A stretch of DNA of 64,000 bases. It comes from a bacterium. Its GTDB lineage: Bacteria > SAR324 > XYD2-FULL-50-16. The notes beneath the pieces are model-generated. The model saw only the letters and a list, made by a program, of their open reading frames with translations, searched no databases and was not told the origin of the DNA. The position numbers and the translations under genes are program-made. This document shows positions 10,509 through 19,418 of the stretch, one piece after another. The stretch spans positions 186,001 through 250,000 of the forward strand of contig JAHJTV010000082.1 of NCBI GenBank assembly GCA_018829445.1, read 5' to 3'. Positions within the stretch are counted from its first letter, which is position 1; each line of letters begins with the position of its first letter.

Positions 10509-11933
10509 ATGGATGCAGATCATATAGTTGAAAAATTCGATATGAAGTTGGGAGAATTGGCAGACGGTATGATCATTACTGCATATGCCGGTTTTGGGGA
10601 AAGATACCAAAGATTGGATGACAAAACCAGTGAATTTATCCGGCATAACTTCAAAAGATGCAGCCTTGTTATCATACGTAATGACAGTGAGATAACTGTA
10701 AAAGCAAGTGAAGTAAGAGTGGGTGACACCATCTTAAAAGTATACAATTTCCCGTCTAATCTCCTGAAGCTGACTCAAGTTAATTCCCGATTGATCAAAG
10801 CCCTTAAATATCGAGATATTCGCAGGTTTGATATTAAGCAGCAGGCATATCTTACCGATGATTCCAAGCGAGAGTTACGGGAGATTATCAAACTTGTTAA
10901 GCAATCCACCAAGCGCTTGTCGGTCAAGGAAGAAAGACGTCTTGAATCCATACGAGAAACCAATGAGTTGATTCAAAAAACAAACGAGAGTGTGAATGTC
11001 AGGCGTGAAATCATCTCATCGGTTGAGTATGCCATGGATAATGCAAGACGGGGAAATAACAATATCGATGATATTCGCAAATATGTGGATGGGATTACAC
11101 AGACAGCATCTGCAGATGCAATGTCAGCCATTGCCAATATTAGAGCAAGTGACCAGACCTATGCGCATTGCGTTGATGTTGGGGTGATTTTCCAGACGGT
11201 TTATAACTACATTCTTCAGGAAACAGGCAGAAAAAGTGTTTTTGATTCCTTAAATCAGGCCATCCTTAGTGCATTCCTACATGATTTTGGTAAGGCAAAA
11301 GTGCCGAAAGATCTTCTTGACAGCACCAGTCGCTTTGAGCGGAGCAGCAAAGAGATGCAGATTCTGATGGCTCATCCTGAACATGGAGCAAAACTATTGG
11401 CTGATATGGGACTGCCTGACAGTGTAATCAACATGGCGCATTATCACCACGTAAAGCAGGATGATAATATGTTATCCAGCTATCCAAAAGACTGCCATTA
11501 TGAGGATGTTTTTTTTGAAACCCGGTTGCTGGCTATAGTCGATGTCTATCAAGCACTCGTTGGCAGAAGACGGTATAAAAGATCCTGGTCGCCTCCGGCA
11601 ACAATGCGATACCTTGATGCATTATCAGGAGTGGAATATGATTATGAAGTATGGCTTCTGTTCCTCAAGGTGATGGGGCTTTATCCTAAAGGATCGGTTG
11701 TGGAACTGAGCAATCATTCCATCGGGTTTGTAGTAAGTATTCCACGGGATGAGTCCGATCCTGAACGCCCCATTGTGGCAGTAGTTCGCAATGAATACGG
11801 TGAGGATTTGGATCATCATGAACTTGTAGATTTGCAGGAGGCTTTGGACATCTCGATTGCAAAGGATCTTGATAGTCTTGAAGTATTCGGGAGCAATGCC
11901 CTTGATGTTTTTATGGGAATTGAGATTTCTTGA
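10509..11933 (+). CDS. HD-GYP-like domain protein (putative c-di-GMP phosphodiesterase)
   Basis: Protein of 474 residues from the ATG at 10509; a TTG start 18 codons upstream is possible but would add an unusual Phe-rich tail. The N-terminal part (about 10-120) resembles the DUF3391 module often found before HD-GYP domains. After a charged helical linker comes an HD domain with FLHDFGK (H258, D259), a second metal-site region AHPEHG, and the C-terminal motif IVDVYQALVGRRRY of the HD-GYP family. The expected HHE..DG.GYP segment reads YHHVKQDDNMLSSYP, so the GYP signature is lost although neighbouring histidines remain. Activity on cyclic di-GMP is therefore uncertain. It is the last plus-strand gene before a convergent kinase gene. 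Confidence 0.8.
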   Translation: MDADHIVEKFDMKLGELADGMIITAYAGFGERYQRLDDKTSEFIRHNFKRCSLVIIRNDSEITVKASEVRVGDTILKVYNFPSNLLKLTQVNSRLIKALKYRDIRRFDIKQQAYLTDDSKRELREIIKLVKQSTKRLSVKEERRLESIRETNELIQKTNESVNVRREIISSVEYAMDNARRGNNNIDDIRKYVDGITQTASADAMSAIANIRASDQTYAHCVDVGVIFQTVYNYILQETGRKSVFDSLNQAILSAFLHDFGKAKVPKDLLDSTSRFERSSKEMQILMAHPEHGAKLLADMGLPDSVINMAHYHHVKQDDNMLSSYPKDCHYEDVFFETRLLAIVDVYQALVGRRRYKRSWSPPATMRYLDALSGVEYDYEVWLLFLKVMGLYPKGSVVELSNHSIGFVVSIPRDESDPERPIVAVVRNEYGEDLDHHELVDLQEALDISIAKDLDSLEVFGSNALDVFMGIEIS

Positions 11934-11943
11934 ATCGCAGCCA

Positions 11944-11988
11944 CCTAATCAAACGTCCACTGCTCATGAGTCAATATAAGTGGTTAGG
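11944..11988. terminator. possible bidirectional hairpin between convergent genes
   Basis: CCTAA (11944-11948) pairs with TTAGG (11984-11988) and CCACT (11957-11961) with AGTGG (11979-11983), giving a bulged stem between the convergent stop codons. There is no good U-tract on either strand, so this is only a weak terminator candidate. Confidence 0.28.
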
Positions 11989-14101
11989 ATGGTAACAGCG
12001 GAATCAGTATCCTTATTTTGGTTCCAAGACCGTACTCGCTTTCCATCTCAATGAAACCCTTGAATGATTCAACGGTTTTTAATACTGCATCCATCCCGAC
12101 TCCCCGGCCGGAAACATCGGTTACCTTCTCAGCCGAAGAAAAACCGGGCAAGAATAAGATTCTCCAGTGTTCATTATTTTCAATATATTTTTGAATCAAC
12201 TGTTGATCGAGATGCGGATTTGCGGTGGCAAGCTGAGATATCTTCTGTGTATCGATGCCACCTCCGTCATCCATGATTTCTATTAGCAGGTTCTCATCCT
12301 CTTTTGCGATAATGACGGAAATAATCCCCTCTTCGGGCTTCCCTGCCTCAAATCTTACCTTAGCTGATTCAATACCATGATCGACACAGTTGCGATATAA
12401 ATGGCTCAGGTCTACATTCAATTTTTTTGCAAGTTCTTTGGGAATGGTCAGATCTTTTTCAATGCTTATCTGAACATCGATGGTTTTTCTTAGTTTTTCT
12501 GCCAGTCTTAAGGCATCTTTTTTCCAGTTGCTGGTTATTTTATCTGCGGGAACATTATTTTTACTGAGAACAATGGACCGGATTGTATTCAAATCACCCT
12601 TTATTGCAGCTTCTTCCAATAATCCAAATTCTGCCAAGTCAAAGGATATGCCACTCAAAATCTGGATAATTCCTTCACCTAGATTCTCTTTAAAAGAGAG
12701 GGCATAATCCAGCTCCTGTTCGAAGGCTGTGTACAGTTCTTGAAATGCATCCGTATATTTTTCGATGCCCTGCTTCTCAATAGATAAAAACCAATCTTCG
12801 AAATTATGAATAATTGTTTTAAGTTTTTTCAGCTCGAATTGACCGCTTAGCCCTTTCGAACCATGGAGGCACCGCAGCATCTCATTGATTACCTGAGTGT
12901 CCGGCTGCTGATTGTTGACCCAGTATTTTTCTGCAAACACGCCGATTTTTTCATACGATTTCTGGATATCTTCAAGCATATCCATGAAACCACCAACATT
13001 ACTCTGCATTTTACTGGTTATGGCGTTTTCCTGTTCCTCTTTTCTTGCAAGTTCAAGTTGCAGGGTTATGTCTTCCATTCTCACAAAGACCGACATAACA
13101 TTTCCCGCTCCATCCTGTACAAACGAGTATTGAAGCTTGAAATCCCGATTGTTGATGGATACATCATTTGGTAACAGATCTAAAACCACATTATGATTGA
13201 ACTCGGCGCCGCTGAACAGCATGTGCAGTGCCCGATAATAATTTCGCAGGGTTTCTCGATCATTTCTAAAAGCCAAATCTGCAAACGGAACACCCACCAG
13301 GTTTTCTGATCCCAGATAATCAGCAGCGAGCGCCGTGTAGTTTTCCCCGATTTCACCGGCTACGTTAATGGAAAAAGACCCCTGACCAATATTATCCAAA
13401 ATCTCCTGGGTTAATTTTCGCTGTTCTTCAGCCCTGATACTCCCCTGTTTTGCCCGTTCAACAACAGACTGAAACACCTTTTCTTGTAAGCCCGGTACGC
13501 TACGGATCAGCTTAACAAAGCTTTCTCTGGGGATAAACTGAGCTGTGCAGTTCATGATGGGTTTTACGGTGATGGAGGATTCTCTTTCACCGGTTGCACA
13601 GGCATCATCACCAAAAATACCCGAACGGGCGATAACCGGGACTTTACTGTTAAACTCGAAGACGTTGGCTGAATCCTTGAGCAGATACACACCCTTGACC
13701 TCTTCGTATTGCTTTAGAAAGGGCTCGTTGGCCTGCAATTTTACTTCAACCAGACTTTCTGCAATATTTAATAAATCAAAATCGGAAATGTCGCAAAAAA
13801 GTTCGATCTGCCTAAGCCTCTTGAGTTTGGGTATCCATCCTCGATGATCAGATTTTAAGCGTTGATCCACACGAAAAAGTTGCACAAAGAACATTTTTTT
13901 CATGTTTGAATGGATTTTTATAAAAGTCTCTCGAATGGAAGGCTCAAGAACGGTTCCATATACTCTCCTCATAATTTCAAAAAGATTCTCAGCAAGTTTC
14001 ATTCGCTCTACCCGCCCCATGTCATTCAGTTTTGACATGATTTCATTGGGGTTGGGAGTCTTAAATATTTTTGAGATTATTGATAAATCTTCAGGAGTCA
14101 T
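11984..14101 (-). CDS. CNB-PAS-Hpt-CheA-like histidine kinase
   Basis: Composite signalling protein of 705 residues. An N-terminal helical region is followed by a cyclic-nucleotide-binding-like beta barrel (about 92-210), a PAS domain (about 230-355), an Hpt-like helical bundle with phosphoacceptor motif LHGSKGLSG (H413), a second helical segment, and a CheA-type ATPase (about 540-705). The ATPase keeps N571 in HLYRNCVDHGIE, a G1 box MDDGGGI (611-615) and a G2 box GRGVGM (665-670), so it looks catalytically competent. There is no CheW-like P5 domain, so it is not a classical chemotaxis kinase. It is transcribed toward the HD-GYP-like gene. Possible phosphotransfer partners are the nearby receiver proteins; this is inference. 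Confidence 0.82.
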   Translation of the reverse strand: MTPEDLSIISKIFKTPNPNEIMSKLNDMGRVERMKLAENLFEIMRRVYGTVLEPSIRETFIKIHSNMKKMFFVQLFRVDQRLKSDHRGWIPKLKRLRQIELFCDISDFDLLNIAESLVEVKLQANEPFLKQYEEVKGVYLLKDSANVFEFNSKVPVIARSGIFGDDACATGERESSITVKPIMNCTAQFIPRESFVKLIRSVPGLQEKVFQSVVERAKQGSIRAEEQRKLTQEILDNIGQGSFSINVAGEIGENYTALAADYLGSENLVGVPFADLAFRNDRETLRNYYRALHMLFSGAEFNHNVVLDLLPNDVSINNRDFKLQYSFVQDGAGNVMSVFVRMEDITLQLELARKEEQENAITSKMQSNVGGFMDMLEDIQKSYEKIGVFAEKYWVNNQQPDTQVINEMLRCLHGSKGLSGQFELKKLKTIIHNFEDWFLSIEKQGIEKYTDAFQELYTAFEQELDYALSFKENLGEGIIQILSGISFDLAEFGLLEEAAIKGDLNTIRSIVLSKNNVPADKITSNWKKDALRLAEKLRKTIDVQISIEKDLTIPKELAKKLNVDLSHLYRNCVDHGIESAKVRFEAGKPEEGIISVIIAKEDENLLIEIMDDGGGIDTQKISQLATANPHLDQQLIQKYIENNEHWRILFLPGFSSAEKVTDVSGRGVGMDAVLKTVESFKGFIEMESEYGLGTKIRILIPLLPS

Positions 14102-14772
14102 ATTTTAATCTTTTGTAAAGTTCCAGCAGCTTTTGTTGGATAACGATTCATTCATTATTCAGTGACAGGTATACTATCTTTTGCTTAAAAACCAAAGTCT
14201 TCTATTGAAAATAAAACGATTGCAACCCTATACTTGAAAAAGCACATACTATATACTTGCAAACATACTACGCCACTTGATCATTGCAGTTTAAAATTGG
14301 ATAACCAATATAGTGGTTATAATCCCATAAAATCAACTAACAAATGGCGATATTAAGAAATCTACTGTTTTAGCCTGGGGGTTTGCAACTCTTTTTAATT
14401 CAATGTTTTAGAGATGTTAACGGGTTTTGAACCATCACGGCAATAAGAAAAGGTTTCACTCTGTGAATTATTTGATGGAAGATATCACAAGAGTATGAGC
14501 ATCTCTACATGCATTTAAAGATCTTTGCCAGAAAAAATATTAAGGGGAAACAGCAAGTTATAATGGTAACAAATTATATCAACATGTATCTCTATTTTGA
14601 TAAGAATTCAATATCTTAAATTGATCTATTTGCATTTTAAGTATATTTTTGTAAATAATGTGACACAAATGACAGTAAAAAAGAGAATTTCCAATGAAGA
14701 TAGTATGATTGAATAAAATTTTAAAGTCATAGATAAACAATAATTATTTGAATCTATTTTAGTGAAAATCCA
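14102..14772. other. long AT-rich intergenic region
   Basis: This 671-bp region separates two divergently transcribed genes, so promoters for both should lie here. It is strongly AT-rich with scattered CATACT and TATA words. I see no convincing coding frame, tRNA, or strong inverted repeat. Confidence 0.5.
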
Positions 14773-16737
14773 ATGAACGAGTTGACAGCCCTGAAACAAC
14801 AACTCAGTACAGATCAAACCGCATCCTACTATTCGGAGCAGTTTTTTTCCAACCTTTCCAGTAACAAAGAAGCAGAAAAGGTACTCGGTGATATTATAAA
14901 GAACACTATTCAACGGTATCGATATGTCGACGAAATAAAAGAGCGTTTCGATAATGAAGAAAATTATAACCAATTATTGTTAATCATCTTTCGCAAGTTT
15001 CCGTCGTTTGGATTCATTGTGTGTAATGAAATGGATAAACGGCCCGATTTCTATGACTTTACAAAAACATTGCGAATTGCCAACGCAGTATCCACAATTG
15101 CTCGGAAAGTTGATTATAAGGTAAATGCTGATCTTTTCCTCAATCAATTGGATGCCAATAGTGAGCTGGTTGCGCTGGAAGAAAAGCTTCTGGAATCATC
15201 GTCCAAAGATACCTATATTCCCAGAATCGTTAATTCCGACTTTGTGCAGCTGGTCAATACACATCCCACCCTGCAATCAACAACTAACCCGCATGAATTA
15301 ATAGAGATCATATATTATTATAAGGCGGTTAAACAGATTTTTTTAAAGTATTACTTCTATTTAATCGGCTATTCTCAAAGCGACATACTTGCTGCTCACG
15401 TCAGCCAGGTATTCTCCCGTTTATTAATCTCGTTAAGATCTCATGAGATTAGATTTTGGAAAAAATATAAAAATGGGAAAAAACTTCAGCTTCAATTGGA
15501 GAATACTATTTCCAAGGATTTGGAAATAAGCAGACATCCCCACCTGAGAAAACATATATTTGAGCGAATTGATAACTTTAATCCTGTCATTCAGGACGGA
15601 GGTGTCCGGAACACTGTCATTGAAGTTAGAGATCTACAAATGAAACAATTGGCTGTCTTTTATGAGCTTTCCATCAATAAGCTTGTGATGCTTTTGGACA
15701 CCACCTTGAAAATTGAGGGACCTCCTTATGTCACATATCTGCTTTCCCAGTTGCATCGCACTGACAATGAAAAACTGTTTATTCTATATGATCATCTTAA
15801 AAAACTCTCCTCTGAGAAAACGAAGTCACTCAGGCATTTGGTGATGTCGTACGCACACAGACTTCCGAGGTCCAAAAGGAAATTACTACTATCCAAAGGA
15901 GACAAGTCCATTCTCGAAACGGTGTATAAAACAGCGGAAAGCCTTAGGCAAGAATCAGCTCATAAAAGGCTGGTTGAGTCAGAAGGGAAAAGGGGAATGA
16001 CACAAGATCAGGTTCCGCGGTTTCTCGAAGAGCGATTAAAAAAATTGTATGAGAGAGTGAAAATTGAAGGCGCATTAACCCAGGATCAAATACCGGAGTA
16101 TCTGGCCAAGTTTGCAGCTGCTGCAGAAATGGTTATGGGGCCAGTCTCCATAGGAAGCCAACAGGTGGTTTTTGAGGAGTTTAAAAATACCACTGACGAG
16201 ATTCTGGAAGATATTTCCAGCAAAGGACAATTGTCTGCAGAGGAGATAGAAGAATATAAAGAAAATATTGAAGAGAAAACGAATGAATTGAAGAACAAAA
16301 CGGAGGAAGAACGGACTGATATTGTCGATGAAATTGGGGTTACGCTCACCGAAGCTTCATTTGAGTCGGATAAAAGGAAAGAGGAAGCTGAAAGAGAAGC
16401 TTTTTTCAAAAAAAGTATTATCCCTTACGGGTTGGAAAAAAGAGCAAAGCGAGTGTCCATCACTGAATTCTTTATATTTCCCTTTGGTGATTTTAACGGC
16501 CCTGATGAAGATGACTGGTTTGACTATCATATGCGATACCTGCAGTTGGCTGTTAAGGAGAAAAAGTTTGATAAGTCTAATTTTGTTAAAATCTTCAACT
16601 CTTTATCTTATTTGCCAAGGATAAAATACAAGAAATATTTTAATATATTCCCCAACGATCAGTTTGAAGAAACTACATTTATGGCCGTTTATGATCTTTG
16701 GCAGAATAAAGCATTCGATAGATTGAAAATCGAGTAA
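14773..16737 (+). CDS. large helical protein of unknown family
   Basis: Protein of 654 residues that I do not recognise. It is mainly charged and helical, without signal peptide or clear membrane segment. Residues 1-400 look like a folded alpha-helical domain. Residues 400-545 are low-complexity, Glu/Lys-rich and coiled-coil-prone, and contain three related units: GMTQDQVPRFLEE (408-420), GALTQDQIPEYLAK (433-446) and GQLSAEEIEEYKEN (485-498), a pattern of Gly-x-(L/T)-(T/S)-x-(D/E)-(Q/E)-(I/V) seen also in phasin-like helices. A C-terminal globular segment (about 550-654) is rich in aromatic residues (FFIFPFGDF, DDWFDYHMRYL). It is flanked by long non-coding gaps, so it is probably transcribed alone. 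A structural or scaffolding role is only a guess. Confidence 0.75.
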   Translation: MNELTALKQQLSTDQTASYYSEQFFSNLSSNKEAEKVLGDIIKNTIQRYRYVDEIKERFDNEENYNQLLLIIFRKFPSFGFIVCNEMDKRPDFYDFTKTLRIANAVSTIARKVDYKVNADLFLNQLDANSELVALEEKLLESSSKDTYIPRIVNSDFVQLVNTHPTLQSTTNPHELIEIIYYYKAVKQIFLKYYFYLIGYSQSDILAAHVSQVFSRLLISLRSHEIRFWKKYKNGKKLQLQLENTISKDLEISRHPHLRKHIFERIDNFNPVIQDGGVRNTVIEVRDLQMKQLAVFYELSINKLVMLLDTTLKIEGPPYVTYLLSQLHRTDNEKLFILYDHLKKLSSEKTKSLRHLVMSYAHRLPRSKRKLLLSKGDKSILETVYKTAESLRQESAHKRLVESEGKRGMTQDQVPRFLEERLKKLYERVKIEGALTQDQIPEYLAKFAAAAEMVMGPVSIGSQQVVFEEFKNTTDEILEDISSKGQLSAEEIEEYKENIEEKTNELKNKTEEERTDIVDEIGVTLTEASFESDKRKEEAEREAFFKKSIIPYGLEKRAKRVSITEFFIFPFGDFNGPDEDDWFDYHMRYLQLAVKEKKFDKSNFVKIFNSLSYLPRIKYKKYFNIFPNDQFEETTFMAVYDLWQNKAFDRLKIE

Positions 16738-16902
16738 TTGGAAATGAATATGGTAGCTCATATTTTCTGGAGGATGCAGGCAGAAGTAAACGCCTTGATC
16801 TTGAGTAACTTTGAAATATCTTGCTGGCCACATTTTTACATCTGGTTTTCTCTTTGAATACCACTCCTTTTTTTAGTCATCTGTATTATTAAAGGAATAA
16901 CA

Positions 16903-17232
16903 ATGCCAAAGGACTCTACACCCATTGAAATGGACCTGCAGCAACCTGTGCCGGAAAAAAGAATAGAAACAGCATTTATACAGGTTCCTGTAGAAATCAA
17001 AGATCAAGTTGAAAGCTACATAAGCTCATTGATGAAATCATCTGATCTGGATCTCAAGAAAAGTGATGGCAATATCAACGATCTTCCTTCTCAAGGCTGC
17101 TTTCTTGTCATTTCACTGGATAAAGTGGAAAAAATAATAAAAAATCTAAGAAATTGCCTGTCAATGGAATCAGATAATGAAACTGCCGATATCAAGGCTG
17201 AAATCCGACGAACTTTAACTCTTTTGAGTTAG
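16903..17232 (+). CDS. small hypothetical protein
   Basis: Protein of 109 residues with no family I recognise. An AAAGGA ribosome-binding site lies 6 nt before the ATG. The sequence starts with a proline-rich flexible segment (about 1-22), then predicted amphipathic helices, an SQGCFLVISLDKVEKI strand-helix unit near residue 64, and a C-terminal helix. It has no signal peptide or membrane segment. It follows the 654-residue protein by 165 bp on the same strand, so a shared function is possible but not shown. Confidence 0.6.
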   Translation: MPKDSTPIEMDLQQPVPEKRIETAFIQVPVEIKDQVESYISSLMKSSDLDLKKSDGNINDLPSQGCFLVISLDKVEKIIKNLRNCLSMESDNETADIKAEIRRTLTLLS

Positions 17233-17630
17233 GATATGTCAGACTATACTGTTTTCCACTGGTTAAGGGCAATGTGTATAGAGAATGTATCTCCCATATC
17301 AGCCTTATCACCATCCGAAGATCTATACTGATTCACCTATTCTACATACCACAAGAAGACTTGTCTGATGCCAACTGATCGGGTATGCCAGTACAAAACC
17401 ATAAGGAAGTAGACTATTTGGAAAATGTCAAATATGATGCGGTTCAATAAAGCGATATACTGCACGACAGTATTTCAATATTAGCTTTCTAATAAACCAA
17501 TCGATTAGTCATTATCTTTATCTTGAAACTTGATGAGTATTATGTTAAGTTCTCGGAAACCGGTATCAACCTGTATATTTTATAAAGGTTTATAAAAACA
17601 AGATGATAGATTAAAAAGAGACGATTTCAG
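17233..17630. other. intergenic region, nothing recognised
   Basis: This 398-bp gap between the small hypothetical gene and the DUF2784 gene shows no coding frame, hairpin or repeat that I can support. It presumably contains the promoter of the DUF2784 gene in the AT-rich part at 17500-17600. Confidence 0.5.
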
Positions 17631-17996
17631 ATGCTCAATTACTGGCTTGTCAATATCATTGTTATTGTACATTTTTCCTTTGTTCTGTTTGTAGTTTTCG
17701 GTGCTTTTCTATTAATCTGGTCTAGAAAAATAATCTGGTTACATCTCCCGGCAGCTATTTGGGGAGTTGTAGTTGAGTATTGCGGATGGATTTGTCCTCT
17801 GACTCCCCTGGAAAATCGACTCCGATATAGCGCTGGTAGGGAGATATACAAGGGAGGGTTTATTGAGAACAACATCATGCCGATTTTGTATCCGGATAAT
17901 CTGACTCGTGAAATCCAGTATTTACTGGGGACCTGCGTAATAATTATCAATGGTATACTCTACTGGTATGTGTTTGTAAAAAGGAAAAACAGATAA
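17631..17996 (+). CDS. DUF2784 family membrane protein
   Basis: Small inner-membrane protein of 121 residues. The pattern fits the DUF2784 family: an N-terminal hydrophobic helix with a His (NIIVIVHFSFVLFVVFGAFL), a second segment ending in EYCGWICPLTPLE, a loop with YKGGFIEN, and a C-terminal hydrophobic helix followed by a basic tail. Three membrane helices are likely. The C-x-W-x-C-P-L-T-P-L-E stretch is the best family landmark. The biochemical function of the family is unknown. It stands alone between two non-coding gaps. Confidence 0.8.
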   Translation: MLNYWLVNIIVIVHFSFVLFVVFGAFLLIWSRKIIWLHLPAAIWGVVVEYCGWICPLTPLENRLRYSAGREIYKGGFIENNIMPILYPDNLTREIQYLLGTCVIIINGILYWYVFVKRKNR

Positions 17997-18228
17997 TCGA
18001 TACAACAGAGTTTTATTTGGTTCTTTTTTTTTCTTGAAATTTTAATTGGTTATGACAGGTGATGACTGAGAAGGGAAGTTGAATGGCATTCGATTGCCTT
18101 TTGAATCTTTGGAGTTTTCAACTTTCACTTTAATTTTATGGATATCTAAAAAAGGAAAACAATATTTTCAATTTGAATGGGAGTATAAACATAGATAAAT
18201 GGTCTAAAACCTCAAAAGGAGAACAGGT

Positions 18229-18951
18229 ATGAACATGAAACAAAAAGTGCTTGAATATCTGGAAGAGCATCCAAAAGCAACCACTGACGATTTAAGAAAA
18301 GTTTTCCCGGGAGCAAATAAAAAATCACTGTGGAATTACTCCGGTCAATGGAAGAAACAAAAAGGAATCAAAAAAAAGGAAACAGCAGATAGTATTAGAG
18401 GAAAGGTGTTCGAATTCTTTAACAATAATCCGAACGCATCTTTAGGCGATTTAAGGAAGGCTTTTCCTAAGGCTAATGAAGTATCTATCAGTAATTATCG
18501 TTATCAGTGGAAGAAAAAGCAGATACATAATGTTAGAAATCCAAGTATAAAAGAACAGGTCTTCAATTATATTAAAAAACACCCTGAAATAACATTTGGC
18601 GAATTGAAGAGGGCACTTCCGGATATAAATCCATCCTCAGTCAGTGCTTATCATTCCCAGTGGAAGAAGAGTCAAGCAGTGATAACCATGAACCCGGAAA
18701 AACCGATGAAACAACAAAAGAATGCAGACAGATCTACAAAAAATGATGGTAATGAGCAGGAATTAATCAAGGCGCTCAAAGCAACAATAGAAGCGCAAAA
18801 AGACACCATTGATGCAATGAAAGCACAAAACTCAATGTTGAAAAATAAACAATCGGCGATTATTTCTGAGTTCGACGACATAACCGATAGCCAGATGGAA
18901 GAAATCAAAAAAATTATGAAAACATATATTAAAGGGATGAGAAAGCTCTGA
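18229..18951 (+). CDS. triple 40-residue repeat protein with coiled-coil tail (putative HTH)
   Basis: Protein of 240 residues with a good ribosome-binding site (AAGGAG, 7 nt before ATG). Residues 4-43, 57-96 and 108-147 are three repeats that align without gaps. Each has a helix starting K-x-x-V-(F/L)-x-(Y/F), then (N/H)P-(K/N/E)-(A/I), then (D/E)L(R/K)(K/R)xxP, and ends in QWKK. The Val-to-Trp spacing is 34 residues in every copy. Predicted helix-turn-helix content and the basic QWKK ends suggest nucleic-acid binding. Residues 150-175 are a polar linker, and 176-235 form a coiled coil likely to give dimers or trimers. At DNA level the repeats have diverged, so the triplication is old. No named family comes to mind. 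Confidence 0.72.
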   Translation: MNMKQKVLEYLEEHPKATTDDLRKVFPGANKKSLWNYSGQWKKQKGIKKKETADSIRGKVFEFFNNNPNASLGDLRKAFPKANEVSISNYRYQWKKKQIHNVRNPSIKEQVFNYIKKHPEITFGELKRALPDINPSSVSAYHSQWKKSQAVITMNPEKPMKQQKNADRSTKNDGNEQELIKALKATIEAQKDTIDAMKAQNSMLKNKQSAIISEFDDITDSQMEEIKKIMKTYIKGMRKL

Positions 18952-19418
18952 GAGATAAAAGCTATCCGATTTAAGCAACAAGGATGTTGTTTGTTGGATA
19001 AGAGTGAATGAAGATACAATCAGTGTTTTCCCCTTTTATCATTCTCCCGAGTTCCATATCTCCGTACTGTACTCAGTTTCACTTCATGCATTAATGGGTG
19101 AATCCCGAATTTTTAATAATTTTAAAAACAACAATGAACCATTGATATTGACGATAACTGATGCAAAAGTTATTTATCGGATGACGCACTGTGTTTATAT
19201 CTTCCCCTTTTTCCAAGCGCATACAAAGAGTTTTAATTATATCATACGGTTCCTAATAGGTTTTGTAATATTGATTTGAAAAAGTCCATAAAAACTGATC
19301 GCCGAGATATATTCTTGAATGTATAATGAATCTCAAATAAGTATTCAGAAAGTTTACTGAGGATTTTCCTATACAATCAAAAAGGTTTGAAGAAAGTATA
19401 CTTAAATGGAGTAAGTAA
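18952..19418. other. intergenic region with weak hairpin
   Basis: This 467-bp gap begins with a nested weak hairpin (TATCC...CAACA-AGGA-TGTTG...GGATA, about 18962-18999) that may end the upstream transcript. The rest is AT-rich and must contain the promoter of the PLP-enzyme operon. The 91-codon open frame inside it (19004-19279) has no ribosome-binding site or protein-like composition. Confidence 0.45.

Noticed and set aside
14626-14973. Minus-strand hydrophobic open frame opposite the 654-residue gene
   Set aside because: It overlaps a well-formed plus-strand gene over most of its length and looks like an antisense shadow.
19004-19279. 91-codon open frame in the gap before the PLP enzyme
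   Set aside because: It has no ribosome-binding site and a composition unlike its neighbours; it overlaps the expected promoter region.
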